This document shows positions 41,756 to 52,720 of a stretch of DNA of 64,000 nucleotides, one piece after another. The notes under the pieces were generated by a model. The model was given only the letters and a program-made list of their open reading frames with translations. It was not told where the DNA came from and did not search any database. The DNA comes from Xanthostigma xanthostigma (lineage: Eukaryota; Arthropoda; Insecta; Raphidioptera; Raphidiidae). Each line of letters starts with the position of its first letter. The first letter of the stretch is position 1. The stretch lies in the NCBI GenBank assembly GCA_963575645.1, contig OY754464.1, positions 78,466,948-78,530,947 of the forward strand, in the 5' to 3' direction. A program made the translations under genes and the position numbers.

Positions 41756-41884
41756 CTGAGACGTGATGCCCTAAGCAGTTGCTTACTTTGCTTATAGATT
41801 AATCCGGCACTGTATATATACCTCACACATCCTTACAACACTGATCCTGAGACTTTGAACGTAAGGACGCTCAATTAAACGTAT

Positions 41885-42563
41885 TGTAACAGAGACCCCC
41901 CCCCCTCAGCAGACGACGACAAAGAATTTCGTGAGACAACAATCGACTCGTCATTTTAACAATGACACACAGATTGTTGCAGAACAACAATCGGCTTGTT
42001 GTTCTAACAATGATACACAGATTGTTGGTCAAAAATAGGCTTGTTATTCTAACAATGACACACGGATTCTTGTGGGACACTATCGGCTTGATTGTTCAAA
42101 CAATAACAATATGCGTAGGTAAAAAGGTTTTGTTGCCAAATTCTAGACAACAATGTATGCAAGAAAAAGAAAGAACTATTCAGCGCATATATATACCACC
42201 GCGATAGCTCAGTGGACAGACATTACATTGTGTTTCATCGAGTTAACAATCGACAAATAGTTGTGACATAAATTGACAGTCTGTACCGTGAACAGTAGAG
42301 GTAACTGCTGAGATATATAGATAAATGAACTGTGTAAATAAGTGTGCTAAATAAATGTTCGTGCGTTCCTGTGTTGTAAATATTTCGTGTACATAAATAA
42401 AGACTTTGTATTCTTTATTACTTTTTCTTTTACTTTATTAATTAGAATTTGTTGTTTTGTTTCTGTTACGTTATAGAGAAGTGCTTTTAGTTTGTTTGTT
42501 TCGTTAACGTTTCACTATTGTTAATAAATATTTTCCACCAGGGACAAGAACAGTTTTGTTACA
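41885..42563 (+). mobile_element. LTR, TGTAACA...TGTTACA family (679 bp)
   Basis: Close relative of 51715-52381. Holds a run of 52-bp repeats, each with GGCTTGTTGTTCTAACAATG-type words. The 80 bp upstream (CCGGCACTGTATATATACC to GCTCAATTAAACGTAT) is also shared with 51715, so it is either retrotransposon interior or an older shared repeat. Flanking tetramers are GTAT and ATAT. Confidence 0.75.
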
Positions 42564-43115
42564 ATATCAAAAATCTGACACAATACATCATAAAACCGTC
42601 ACTTTCGCGACATTTTGCCGAGACACTAAAGCAGACATTTTTAGGGGTGTAGCGGCAGAAAAATTGTCCATACCTCAAAAATATCATTTTTGACGACTTA
42701 AAAACGAGAGCGTACTACGCACGTCGACGCGAGTGTGGGGGTTGGTAAACCACAAACATGAGTGTGCTCAGACATTATACAGTTGCGACAAAACAAACAC
42801 ACAGTAGACTGTGTAGACACCATCAAAACACCAGTGACGACTGACGTGTTAATCTTATGACATATTATATGCAAAACGGGCAGACGCTACACAGTCGTTG
42901 TGTCCTTGCCCCGTGTCGCCGCCCTCCGCCAGCCACCTTTCGCGTAAATGTGTATCGCCACATCTACCAGTAATAATGCATTTGTCAGGTGATTGATAAT
43001 ACCAACAACAGTGGGAGCTCCTCTACGAGCGCTGCAGAGCTGCAGAACAACCAAAATCATAGGTACTTCGTAAATTCGTAATATTAGAATGAATTGAATC
43101 ATCTAGGTATACAGA
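42564..43115. other. Unassigned stretch
   Basis: Moderately GC-rich near 42700-42960. A short segment (GAGCGCTGCAGAGCTGCAGA, 43027 on) echoes 9373 on. No gene recognised. Confidence 0.4.
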
Positions 43116-43120
43116 TTGTA

Positions 43121-43589
43121 TCAAATCAAAACAGTCCATAGAACATTCTGTGTGTAAGACAGAGACGATATTATATAAAGCACTAAAGCAGTAAGTAAGA
43201 ATGAGATAAATGATCGCTAATAGTTACTGTGGTTATACAATCTGATAGTATCGTCTTTGTTTTCTACAGTAAAAATCACAATTTTATCAAATGTCAGTAT
43301 TCACTAGTGAAATTATTGGTAAAATGGCTATTTATACTGTTCGGGAAAAAATCCAAATAATTAAATGGATTTATGGTGGTAATTCAACCGCCTGCAACAT
43401 AATAAATTTATTTGTAGTTGTTTTAATTGATAAATTGGTAAAAAGATTTACAGTGTACATAATTATTTATTTACGTAACCACAGTAACTATATTAGCGAT
43501 CACTTATCTCATTCTTACTTACTGCTTTAGATCTTTATATATCGTCTTTGTCTTACACACAGAATGTCCTATGGACCGTTTTGATTTGA
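43121..43589. mobile_element. TIR element X, 469 bp, arms of about 115 bp
   Basis: Left TCAAATCAAAACAGTCCATA and right TGGACCGTTTTGATTTGA, with arms that continue through TGTGTGTAAGACAGAGACGA and TACTGTGGTTA. TTGTA lies on both sides (43116-43120, 43590-43594). The middle carries a transposase-like relic. Confidence 0.8.
43291..43530 (+). pseudogene. Possible transposase N-terminal helix-turn-helix relic (79 codons)
   Basis: IYTVREKIQIIKWIYGGNST near residues 14-33 resembles the first helix-turn-helix of mariner-related transposases and DUF4817-type proteins. The frame then drifts into the right terminal inverted repeat, so only the start of a domain is left. Catalytic regions are absent. 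Confidence 0.5.
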
Positions 43590-44365
43590 TTGTATTTAAA
43601 ACACAAGCCCTAAATCTCTAAACAATCCGCCAGCCATCCCTACTAAACCGATTGACACAATTTTTTTTTAAACTGAAGCCTTTAGTCCACAGATATGTTA
43701 TCGCTATTTTTTTTTGTGAAATTTCTTTAAAAGGGCTTCTTTCAAGCGATAATAGTAAATATGACGAGGGGGTAGCGGGGTGAAGAGGAACGTAAAGAGA
43801 GAAAATCCTTCGATGTTCACGAGACATGAGTGTGAGAGAAATGCAAATATGTACGTATGTCTGAGATTTTACAAACAGTTTGACAAGTTGACTTTGACAA
43901 TTGAAGTGTAGGTATTTTTAGCGCAAATATTCCAAATATTAATAATAATAAATTTTATTTTATTTTCCAAATAATTTAAGAACGTGTAAGTTTATGTTAA
44001 TTTAATGCCAAAATAGAGTTTTTAAATATTACATGGACTGTACCAAGTCTAAAATTTGGTCTCAGATAAGAAAAAAATAGTGAAAATCGTAAATGTATCA
44101 AATGAGGTTAGATTTTCTAAAAATGAATTGTGACAGCTCTTGCGAAGTAACCATGCCCCAACGATGAACAGATCTCATACATTTTTTTTGAATTTATAAC
44201 CAATTAAATATAGAGACAACTTGATGGATCAAGCTAAATTAAAAGAAAAATAACTGTAAATGGAAACTAATGAGGAATAAAATTATTGTCGTAGGTCTGT
44301 ATCAAAATATCGTTTTTTGAAAACAATATGAAAATACATGCAAAAGGTTTTGCACGGGTACACTA
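43590..44365 (+). mobile_element. Possible Helitron-like sequence ending in CTAG
   Basis: The right edge reads TGCACGGGTACACTAG before T, immediately followed by family T copy 2. The left edge is not defined and no copy is found in the window. Confidence 0.4.
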
Positions 44366-44960
44366 GTATATATTAATACGCTAGAGTTAAAGATGTTTGC
44401 CTCCCTTTTTAGAAAAAAAAACTCACAGTTTCTCCACATAAATTATATATCATTTTACAGATAATTGCTTGCTCTACTGACATCGACAACTAAAAAATGT
44501 ATTATTGCTTTTGTTTTTGTAAATTAATTAAAATACAGCAACGCTGAACAACGTCTGCCATCTGACGGCTTTAATTTTGAAACAACGTCAACACTTCGAT
44601 CTGTCATCTGACTTTCATATTTTAATACAACAGACACAATACTGCATACTGCCATCTGACGGCTTTAATTTTGAAACAGCGAGCAACGCTGAACAACGTC
44701 ACAGCAATGCTGCATGATGCCATCTGACGGTTTAGCTCAACGCTTTTGCTACTTGCGCCTCTATATGACAATTTTAGTAAAATATTTCTTCGATCTGTCA
44801 TCTGAGCTTCATATTGTAATACAACAAAAAGAAGAACGTTATAAGCAGTGTGCAAAATTAGAAACGAATTGAATACCTGCAATCATATTTAAAAAATAAT
44901 TTTGTTAAGTGATAATTATTATACTTATTTAGTGCGAATAATTCGCACAGGTCACACTAG
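44366..44960 (+). mobile_element. Helitron-like family T, copy 2
   Basis: Same as 39286-39812 with an extra segment of about 60 bp and one more CCATCTGACGG repeat. Ends GGTCACACTAG before T after the GTGCGAATAATTCGCAC hairpin. Confidence 0.75.
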
Positions 44961-46600
44961 TTAATTGAATTTTCCATATTTAATCAATATTTAAATGTAC
45001 TCTCTAAACATGAATTAGTGTCATTAATTGCGTAAATGAAACTGTATTCACTTGATAATCAGTGATTTTCACAACAAATCAATGAATTTTCATCAATACT
45101 CTCTAAAACTGAAAGAGTGAAAATGTCACTATTCGAAATAGTGACTTCTGATTCACTTCCGGAATAGTGAACTCATGTAAAATTCACTGTCAGAATAGTG
45201 ATACCCCTATTTTATACGTGTCGCACTCTCTAACTGAAAGAGCGAAAATGTCACTATTCGGAATAGTGACTTCTGATTCACTTCCGGAATAGTGAACTCA
45301 TGTAAAATTCACTGTCAGAATAGTGATACCCCTATTTTATACGTGTCGCACTCTCTAAAACTGAAAGAGTGAAAATGTCACTATTCGAAATAGTGACTTC
45401 TGATTCACTTCCGGAATAGTGAACTCATGTAAAATTCACTGTCAGAATAGTGATACCCCTATTTTATACGAGTCGCACTCTCTAAAACTGAAAGAGTGAA
45501 AATGTCACTATTCCGAATAGTGACTTCTGATTCACTTCCGGAATAGTGAACTAATGTAAAATTCACTGTCAGAATAGTGATACCGCTATTTTATACGTGT
45601 CGCACTCTCTAAAACTGAAAGAGTGAAAATGTCACTATTCCGTATAGTGACTTCTGATTCACTTCCGGAATAGTGAACTCATGTAAAATTCACTGGCAGA
45701 ATTGTGATACCCCTATTTTATACGTGTCGCACTCTCTAAAACTGAAAGAGTGAAAATGTCACTATTCGAAATAGTGACTTCTGATTCACTTCCGGAATAG
45801 TGAACTCATGTAAAATTCACTGTCAGAATAGTGATACCCCTATTTTATACGTGTCGCACTCTCTAAAACTGAAAGAGTGAAAATGTCACTATTCGAAATA
45901 GTGACTTCTGATTCACTTCCGGAATAGTGAACTCATGTAAAATTCACTGTCAGAATAGTGATACCCCTGATTTTATACGTGTCGCTTGTGGCGTCTCCAT
46001 GCAGTTACTATAGAATATAGATACTTATTATTACTCATGTAAAATTAAGACTGTTCTATAGCAAGTTCCTTGTAAGACGATAAACAAACAAGTAATATAA
46101 TTTATCAAGTAAATTAATTAGACTATTTTAATTATATTTTCATAAATTCAGAGTAAACCATTGCGTGTATACTATTGTTTTTTTAACGATTTTAAATTAT
46201 AGTCAATGACATAGGATCATAACTAATAATGAATTAAGGTTATGTTTTTTTTTTGACGCGAATTCTCTAGTTGTTTATTTTGTATTCAATTTTTAGTCGA
46301 CTTGTACAAATATAAAAATTAATTATGCTAGTGAAAGTAACGAATGATTAAAGATATAAAAAAAACCTGTAATCAAAAAATTGTTGATGCCTGATGACAT
46401 TTAATGGTCACTTATATAATTAGTGATTTTTTACATTCACTTATATAATTACTGAATTTTTATATTCACTAATTCATATTGTGAGTATTCACTAACTCTG
46501 CGTGGTACGATTCAAACACTGACAAATAGTGAATATGCGCTTGTAATTAGTGAAAAATCACTGATTACATACATACAAGATACAACACGGCTTATGGCAG
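44961..46600. repeat. Region rich in TAGTGA/TCACTA palindromes
   Basis: Satellite D (45099-45987) lies inside a wider region in which TCACTTATATAATTAGTGA-like words keep recurring (44990-45090 and 46390-46570). The whole may be one element whose centre was amplified. No coding frame. Confidence 0.55.
45099..45987. repeat. Satellite D, seven units of 127 bp
   Basis: CTCTCTAAAACTGAAAGAG starts at 45099, 45226, 45351, 45478, 45605, 45732 and 45859. Units are more than about 95% alike by eye. Each contains three related inverted motifs of the form TCACTATTC...GAATAGTGA, with left or right halves varied (TTCACTTCCGGAATAGTGAA, TTCACTGTCAGAATAGTGAT). Confidence 0.95.
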
Positions 46601-47088
46601 TAGTGACTAGTGTTACATTGTATTTTGTAGTTTGTTGTCAACAGTGTTTCAAAAAAGGTTAATAATTAAAACACTATAAACATGGATGCGATTCAAATTC
46701 CATACCCCGTGTTAGATGGTATCGCCAGTTTAGTCTGCGTAGCACCCTTTTAGAATGTTTAAGCGCCGCCACTGATTTGTCAGGTGATTGATAATACTAA
46801 CTAGTATACAGATTGTCTCGCACAATCCAAAATTGATTAATTGATCAATATATAATCAAGCTGCTGGTTTATTATATTATATTGTAATAATAGCCAGCGT
46901 AAACCAATCCACCTGTTATCTCATTTGGAAGATGTGTTAAAACGTCGCCGTTACGAATTTAATGTGTCCAATGAAATGACTCAATCGCCCCGATCAGATG
47001 TTTCTGTCGGTTTTTTGCTGATATCTAACTCATAAAACAGACAGAACAATTAACTATATGCCCGACCAATGTATATTTGTCTTGTAAG
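46601..47088. other. Unassigned stretch
   Basis: Short shared words with 42970-43010 (TTTGTCAGGTGATTGATAAT) but no defined element or gene. Confidence 0.4.
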
Positions 47089-47390
47089 CACTGGCGTATC
47101 CAGGAGGGCAAAACAAGCACGGGGGGGGACCCGGCTTAAGAAGTTTCTAATTTGCCCCCTCCTGGGCCAAAAGCTGGGTACGCCCATGTTAACGTCATAG
47201 AAAAAGACAAAGTTTTTGATACAGAGATATTTTATTCAGATTGAATGCAAGTACATCAACCAATCCTATCATCGGAGAAATGAGGGTATTACATCGAAGA
47301 AAGAGACGCAGATATATTTTCGATGTACGCTTTGTTGCCTTTGCTCATCGCACACTGAGTAGGTAGACAATGATTCATATAGTAAATTAT
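47089..47390. mobile_element. TIR-type element U, copy 2
   Basis: Inverse of 39826-40100, from CACTGGCGTATCCAGGAGGG to AATGATTCATATAG. Confidence 0.65.
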
Positions 47391-47432
47391 TAAATGTATG
47401 CTTCTATAGAACCCGATATCAGTATAGAGTTA

Positions 47433-47835
47433 AGGCTAGAAACACTGCTAGATTCCTTGCTAGATTTGCCTACTAATTTTCTAGCGATGGTGATCTTGAT
47501 TGCTGTAAAGTGCTCGCTTCACACGAGACTATTTTTCAAGCTAGTTTTGTAGATAGATCTGGCGCGCGCGCAGCGACAGTTCGAATATAAACACAGAGCA
47601 AAACGTGTCTGTTGTCTGACTCTGAGCAGAACGAAGCCATGTTGGTTTGTGGACGTTTGTTCAAGTGCCCACGTGACAAGATACTGCTTCCTTACTGCTC
47701 ATACCTAGCAGGGAAAATAGCCCCTGTTCTAATTTTAAAACCTATCTTGTGAGCTAGCAGGCGAGCCCGCGTGACTGAATTTCCAGCTTCGTACCCAGCC
47801 TTACCGGCTACTCGTAGCCTCGTGTGCAGCGGCCT
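47433..47835. repeat. Dispersed repeat V, copy 1
   Basis: Inverse of 59333-59735. Shared words include GTGCTCGCTTCACACGAGAC and AAAATAGCCCCTGTTCTAAT. Family unknown. Confidence 0.7.
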
Positions 47836-47854
47836 TTATAGAAAAGTCAATCAA

Positions 47855-47925
47855 TCGGTAAGCGAGTCAGTCAGTCAGTCAATGAGTTAGTCAGTTGGTC
47901 AGTCAATCAGTTAGTGAGCGAAATG
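47855..47925. repeat. Degenerate TCAG microsatellite
   Basis: TCAGTCAGTCAATGAGTTAG-type tetranucleotide repeats. Confidence 0.8.
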
Positions 47926-48359
47926 ATCGACCGACACGACGCACGGGAGACATTATTATGTAGATGTAAAACGTGGGCAGAGTGCATCATTATGTTATGC
48001 ATCAATTGTACCTACCTCTCCTCTACGTAGTGTCCTAGTCACTACGCAAATATTTATTATTTATTCACAATATTAATAAACGTGTCTACGAGGCAATAAA
48101 TAAAAATACAAATACGATATCTGTTTATCTTTTTCAATGGAAGCTCCATACATGGCTCTACCTGTTTTACATTTGAAGAGTACAGAGGAAAAAGATCAAG
48201 AACTGGAAAAGACACCGCACACAGCGCTGGATTTATACTAGGGGCAGTAGGGGCTAGTGCCCAGGGCGGCAAAATTTGGAACGTGAGAAAAAAATGTTTT
48301 GCGTTACAGAAAATTCTTCGGAAAGTGTGATCGTGTTGAAATTATAATTTTTTTTTTTT

Positions 48360-48951
48360 GACGTGATAACGTCTTATAAATTGATGAATCACCAATCTTA
48401 TAAATTGATAAAACACCGGCTGCATGCACGAAAAAGTGTAACGTTCCTAACGTACGTAACGCGTAACGTTCCGCCTGACCCTGTGCGTGCTTTTCTCGAA
48501 AACGGCCCTAACGATTTGGATGAAATTTACTGAAAAGGGATTTTGGGGGGCAAAAAATCGTTTTAGCTAGGTCTCATCTCTCGAAAAAATCGTTTTCTTA
48601 CAAATTTTATCATTATAAAAATCAATTTTTTGACGTATGAAAATACTTAAATATTGTAAGTAGGTTTTGGAATTTTATATACTTAAACAATAAAACAATT
48701 GTTTTCTAAATATTATGACAGTTAATCTTTGAGACTTAAATAAATACGGAAGAAAGAAAGTTAATAAAAAAAAATATTTTTATAGGTGGTGAGTAATTTA
48801 ATAAATAAAATTAACCTAAATTTGAAGCGAAAGATGCAATATCATAGATTCGAATTATTATAATTATTATATGTAGAATTTAGGTTATGTATTACGGAAT
48901 ACGTTATCACGTAAAACTATCGTCCGTAAACCGACTTTACAGACAACCAAT
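48360..48951. mobile_element. Family B element, copy B3, with a different interior
   Basis: The left 140 bp and right 75 bp match B1 and B2 closely (GACGTGATAACGTCTTATAA, ACCGACTTTACAGACAACCA), but the middle 380 bp is unrelated to them. Shared ends with swapped interior suggest independent non-autonomous derivatives of one transposon. Confidence 0.8.
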
Positions 48952-48958
48952 TTTTTTT

Positions 48959-49264
48959 GAAGTGAAAACTTCTTTAGCGGCGTTGTACACTTTTTTTGTA
49001 ATGGGTAAAAAATGTTAAACTCGCGTCAGGAAACCTCGCGTCAGGACACGTGACCCTGATCGAAAATTCGTAAGACGAAAACTTTTATTTATACAACGTT
49101 AGACATCTAGCATTGAAATATCGTACATAAAAATGCAATCTATGATACAAACCATTTTATTTACAAGTGTTGCCAATAAATAAACAATGCTTCTAAATGC
49201 AAGAAATTAAGACGTTAATAGTCAAGTTTTCACTTCTGCAGGCACTCCGGGAGTGCAATCCGTC
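48959..49264 (-). mobile_element. Fragment equal to the 5' region of the LINE, without the rest
   Basis: On the minus strand it reads from GACGGATTGCACTCCCGGAG to the CCGCTAAAGAAGTTTTCACTTC end found at 22039-22435, but no ORF1 or ORF2 follows. The edges carry inverted GAAGTGAAAACTT / AAGTTTTCACTTC words. It lacks the 75-bp duplication and has a rearranged middle. Confidence 0.8.
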
Positions 49265-49680
49265 TTTTTTTTCAGTCAGACGCGTTTGCCTCTGAAAATA
49301 TCTCGCAATTTATGTTTGTCAATTTATGATTTTTAATACGAAAAAGAATGTCCTTTGTCTAATTATCCCATAAGTAAAAAAAAGACTTTTGACATAAATG
49401 AATCTTTTTATTTATTTGAAAATTGTATACCGAACCTTTACTCCATTTTATGTAGGATTTAGGTACTGGGGCGGCATTTTTCACGCTGCCCCAGGGCGGC
49501 ACTTAGAGTAAATCTTGCCCTGACCGCACAAACCTTATGGGATTTGGTTCTCGATTAAATTGATCGAAAATGGTTTTATTTTCTAGTTTAAAGGTCGCTA
49601 GGAAAAAGTGTCCGTGGGCGCAACGCCTAAAGTCCAATAGATTTTTAGCTACAGATATGTTTAGCGAGACTTTAGATGTA
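49265..49680. other. Unassigned stretch
   Basis: Apart from the right end of element W, nothing recognisable. The frames at 49503-49776 are short and opposing. Confidence 0.4.
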
Positions 49681-50675
49681 GGAATATCCGGTTCCATGTC
49701 TTTTTCCCCGACGACATTATCCCCGCGTCATTATCCTCGAACGACAATATCCCCCACGACAATATCCCCGACTTGAAAGAAATAACCCTATTTCAGTTCT
49801 ATTCAAGCAATTAACTATCTAATTCGCATACCCCGTTATCGTTCGCCCAGGAATTGTTTTTTTTTTAAACTCAACATTTTCCCCTTCCCGTTTCACTGCG
49901 GGACAATTCGCATACCCCTTTATCGTTCACCCCGGAGTTACAATTTGCATACCCGTTTATCGTTCACCCCGGAATTGTTTTTTTTAAAACTCCACATTTG
50001 CCCCTTCCCGTTTGACTGCGGGACAATTCGCATACCCCTTTATCGTTCACCCCGGAATTACAATTCGCATACCCGTTTATCGTTCACCCCGGAATTGTTT
50101 TTTTAAAAACTCCACATTTGCCCCTTCCCGTTTCACTGCGGGACAATTCGCATACCCCTTTATCGTTCACCCCGGAATTACAATTCGCATACCCGTTTAT
50201 CGTTCACCCCGGAATTGTTTTTTTAAAAACTCCACATTTGCCCCTTCCCGTTTGACTGCGGGACAATTCGCATACCCCTTTATCGTTCACCCCGGAATTA
50301 CAATTCGCATACCCGTTTATCGTTCACCCCGGAATTGTTTTTTTAAAAACTCCACATTTGCCCCTTCCCGTTTCACTGCGGGACAATTCGCATACCCCTT
50401 TATCGTTCACCCCGGAATTACAATTCGCATACCCGTTTATCGTTCACCCCGGAATTGTTTTTTTAAAAACTCCACATTTGCCCCTTCCCGTTTCACTGCG
50501 AGACAATTCGCATACCCCTTTATCAAAAAAAGCGGTGTTTTCCATACAGTAGTCGTACGAATAATTATAAAATCGGGGATAATGTCGTTCGGGGATTAAA
50601 ATCGGGGATAATGTTGTTCGGGGATTAAAATCGGGGATAATGGTTCGGGGAAAGTGTCATGTCACCGGAATATCC
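49681..50675. mobile_element. TIR element with an internal minisatellite
   Basis: GGAATATCCGGTTCCATGTC on the left and TCATGTCACCGGAATATCC on the right are inverted. Subterminal CCCCGACGACATTATCCCCG (left) and CGGGGATAATGTCGTTCGGG (right) also mirror each other and are repeated several times. The centre is minisatellite J2. No transposase. Confidence 0.75.
49821..50524. repeat. Minisatellite J2, exact 120-bp period
   Basis: ACAATTCGCATACCCCTTTA recurs every 120 bp from 49903 to 50503. Each unit contains two variants of the J1 motif (CCCCTTTATCG and CCCGTTTATCG), so the unit is a dimer. Units are nearly identical, with alternation of TTTGACTG and TTTCACTG. The 195-codon frame across it is open only because the unit is a multiple of three and stop-poor. 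Confidence 0.95.
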
Positions 50676-50849
50676 ATTGAATTCACAAACATGTTCCATG
50701 TTCAACTTTTCTGCTTTTGTTTTAGAAATAGAAAAATAGTCGAAAACAAAATAATGTTGGAAGGTGTCACCCTGTATAAAATAATAGTGTCATAGTCGGA
50801 TTCAGCGCACTCGAAAACAAATTTCTGGAGCTTAGGTTAAAGCTATAAC

Positions 50850-51095
50850 TAGGACATTAGGATATAAGGTAGGCAAATTTTGACCACAGGAGTTTGACAG
50901 GTAATTGGCCATGGCTTTGAAAAAGGAACCATCTCGATATTTATCTGGAATTATTGAGGGAAACCATGAATACCGTTTCTCGGCGAGAAGCAGTAGAAAA
51001 AATTCGCAGCCACATCTGCCCCCGCCGGGATTCGAACCCGGTACCTCCTCCGAATACGAGTCCAGTGCTCTCACCACTACGCCACCCCGCTCGGT
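50850..51095 (-). mobile_element. tRNA-headed SINE family S, copy 1
   Basis: On the minus strand a tRNA-like head (51022-51095: GTGGCGTAGTGGTGAGAGCA, CCGGGTTCGAATCCCGGCG) is followed by a body with CGAGAAACGGTATTCATGG and a 3' part TTACCTGTCAAACTCC. Copy 2 is at 59756-60017, with fragments at 60773 and 61200. Confidence 0.85.
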
Positions 51096-51385
51096 CCGAC
51101 AGCGTAATAAAAGACAGTGGTGTGAGTTGATCTTTTATCCACTGAGGACTTCATTTACCATTCATCAATGTGTTGTTTTCTGCATGTAAGAAAACTTATT
51201 ATGCAAGCGATTCTTATTCATCATTAAGCAAATAAATCACAACTGTCAGAGAATACCAAAGAAAATATGAACAAATCAATTTAGACCAGGTGGAGTCGGA
51301 GCCCTGCCGTTCCGAATTCAATTCGGATGCGATTTTTTTGACGCGAATCAGTTCAGGAGGCCGTAGGGGAGGACGGAGTCAATTA
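51096..51385. other. Unassigned stretch
   Basis: No gene or matched repeat seen. Confidence 0.35.
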
Positions 51386-51600
51386 TAACATGGGTAAATT
51401 GGAACAGTGACTACAAAATGAGAAAATGATTCTACTGTATTGATGTACATTCAGTCACCAGCGACTGAATGCACATCAATGCAGTAGTATCATGTTCTCA
51501 TTTTGTTGGCAGATGTCACTAAAATAGTCACTGTTACATTATTGATCCGTGTTACAATTGACCCCGCCCTCCCCTACTGATTATGAACATCCATGTTGCC
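51386..51600. mobile_element. Foldback element E, single-copy form
   Basis: Left AACATGGGTAAATTGGAACA mirrors the right GTTACAATTGACCC. The centre is a hairpin around AATGAGAAAATGATTCTACT and GCAGTAGTATCATGTTCTCA. Equals the left edge and one unit of array E (34458-35330). Confidence 0.75.
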
Positions 51601-51714
51601 AGGCGTTAACTTGAGCAGATTTTTAAAACAATGTTAGGTTAATCCGGCACTGTGCATACCTCACACATCCTAACAACACTGATCCTGAACGTAAGGACGC
51701 TCAACACAACGTAT

Positions 51715-52381
51715 TGTAACAGTGACCCCCCAGCAGGCGACGACAAACAATTTCGTGAGACAACAATCGGCTAGTCATTCTAACAATGACACACAGATTG
51801 TTGCGGGACAACAATCGGCTTGTTGTTCTAACAATGATACACAGATTGTTGTGGGGCGAAAATCGGCTTGTTATTCTAACAATGACGCACGGATTGTTGT
51901 GGAACAACATTCGGCTTAATTGTTCAAACAAAAACAAATGCATAGGTAAAAAAGGCCTTGTTGCCAAATTCCAGACAACAATAAATGCAAGAAAAAGAAA
52001 GAACTATCCAGCGCATATAGCTCAGCAGATAGACAGTCATACAGTGCGTTTCATCGAGTTAACAATCGACAAATAGTTGTGACATAAATTGACAGTCAGT
52101 ACCGTTAACAGTACTGAGGTAACTGGTGAGATAAATAGATAAATAAACTGTGTAAATAAGTGTGCTAAATAAATTTTGGTGTGTTCCCGTGTTGTAAATA
52201 TTTCGTGTACATCAATAGTGACTTTGTATTCTTCATTACTTATTCTTTTATTTTATCTGTGAGAATTGTTTTGTTTCTGTTACGTTATAAAGAAGTGCTT
52301 TTCGTTTGTTTATTCGTTTTGTTAACGTTTCACTATTGTAAATAAATATTTTCCACCGCGAACAAGAACAGTTTTGTTACA
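51715..52381 (+). mobile_element. Isolated LTR, TGTAACA...TGTTACA family (667 bp), possible solo LTR
   Basis: TGTAACAGTGACC to CAGTTTTGTTACA, flanked by GTAT on both sides (51711-51714 and 52382-52385), as a 4-bp target duplication would be. Contains three 52-bp repeats (51757-51920). The upstream 80 bp is shared with the LTR at 41885, which complicates the solo-LTR reading. Confidence 0.75.
51757..51920. repeat. 52-bp minisatellite inside the LTR, three units
   Basis: AACAATCGGCT...CTAACAATGACACACAGATTGTTG recurs three times (key words only). Each unit can fold, AACAATC pairing with GATTGTT. Also in 41934-42090. Confidence 0.85.
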
Positions 52382-52720
52382 GTATTATATACAAACAAGT
52401 GCAAGGCTATATTTATTTGTATAAGTATTATCGGGCCGTAATGATATTGGATGACAGGTGAAAAATTACTCGGCAGCAATAAAATGGATCGAACGCGCTG
52501 TAATCAATGGCAACCTGTCTGTTCCCTGACACGGACAGACAGACAGACAAACTTACAGACTGAGTTGCAGCAATCGATTTGTTGCAATCAGATTTGTGTG
52601 TTCCAGTCATTAAGGGCAAGTTCTATTATTTGTAAATGCCTACGTAACAAGTGACTATCGGGCGACCGACAAAACGAGGCTCGTCCAATAAACTGACTCT
52701 TAATTTTATTGGTGGCAACC
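52382..52720. other. Unassigned stretch with short GACA run
   Basis: Nothing recognisable besides the microsatellite near 52532. Confidence 0.35.

Larger units (their letters stand above)
48226..49526. mobile_element. Outer TIR element W, filled with other elements
   Basis: Left GGATTTATACTAGGGGCAGT and AGTGCCCAGGGCGGC pair with right GCCCCAGGGCGGCACTTAGA. Inside are family B copy 3 and a LINE 5' fragment. Ends are imperfect, so boundaries are approximate. Confidence 0.5.

Noticed and set aside
41881-42566. Calling the LTR at 41885 a solo LTR
   Set aside because: Flanking tetramers differ (GTAT and ATAT) and the upstream 80 bp is shared with the other LTR copy, so it may be attached to interior sequence.
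45099-45987. Regular repeats that might suggest a CRISPR array
   Set aside because: The whole 127-bp unit repeats, with no unique spacers, and the sequence is eukaryotic.
50012-50599. A 195-codon repeated open frame
   Set aside because: It follows the 120-bp minisatellite J2, whose unit is a multiple of three. No start context, domain or flanking gene structure supports a protein.
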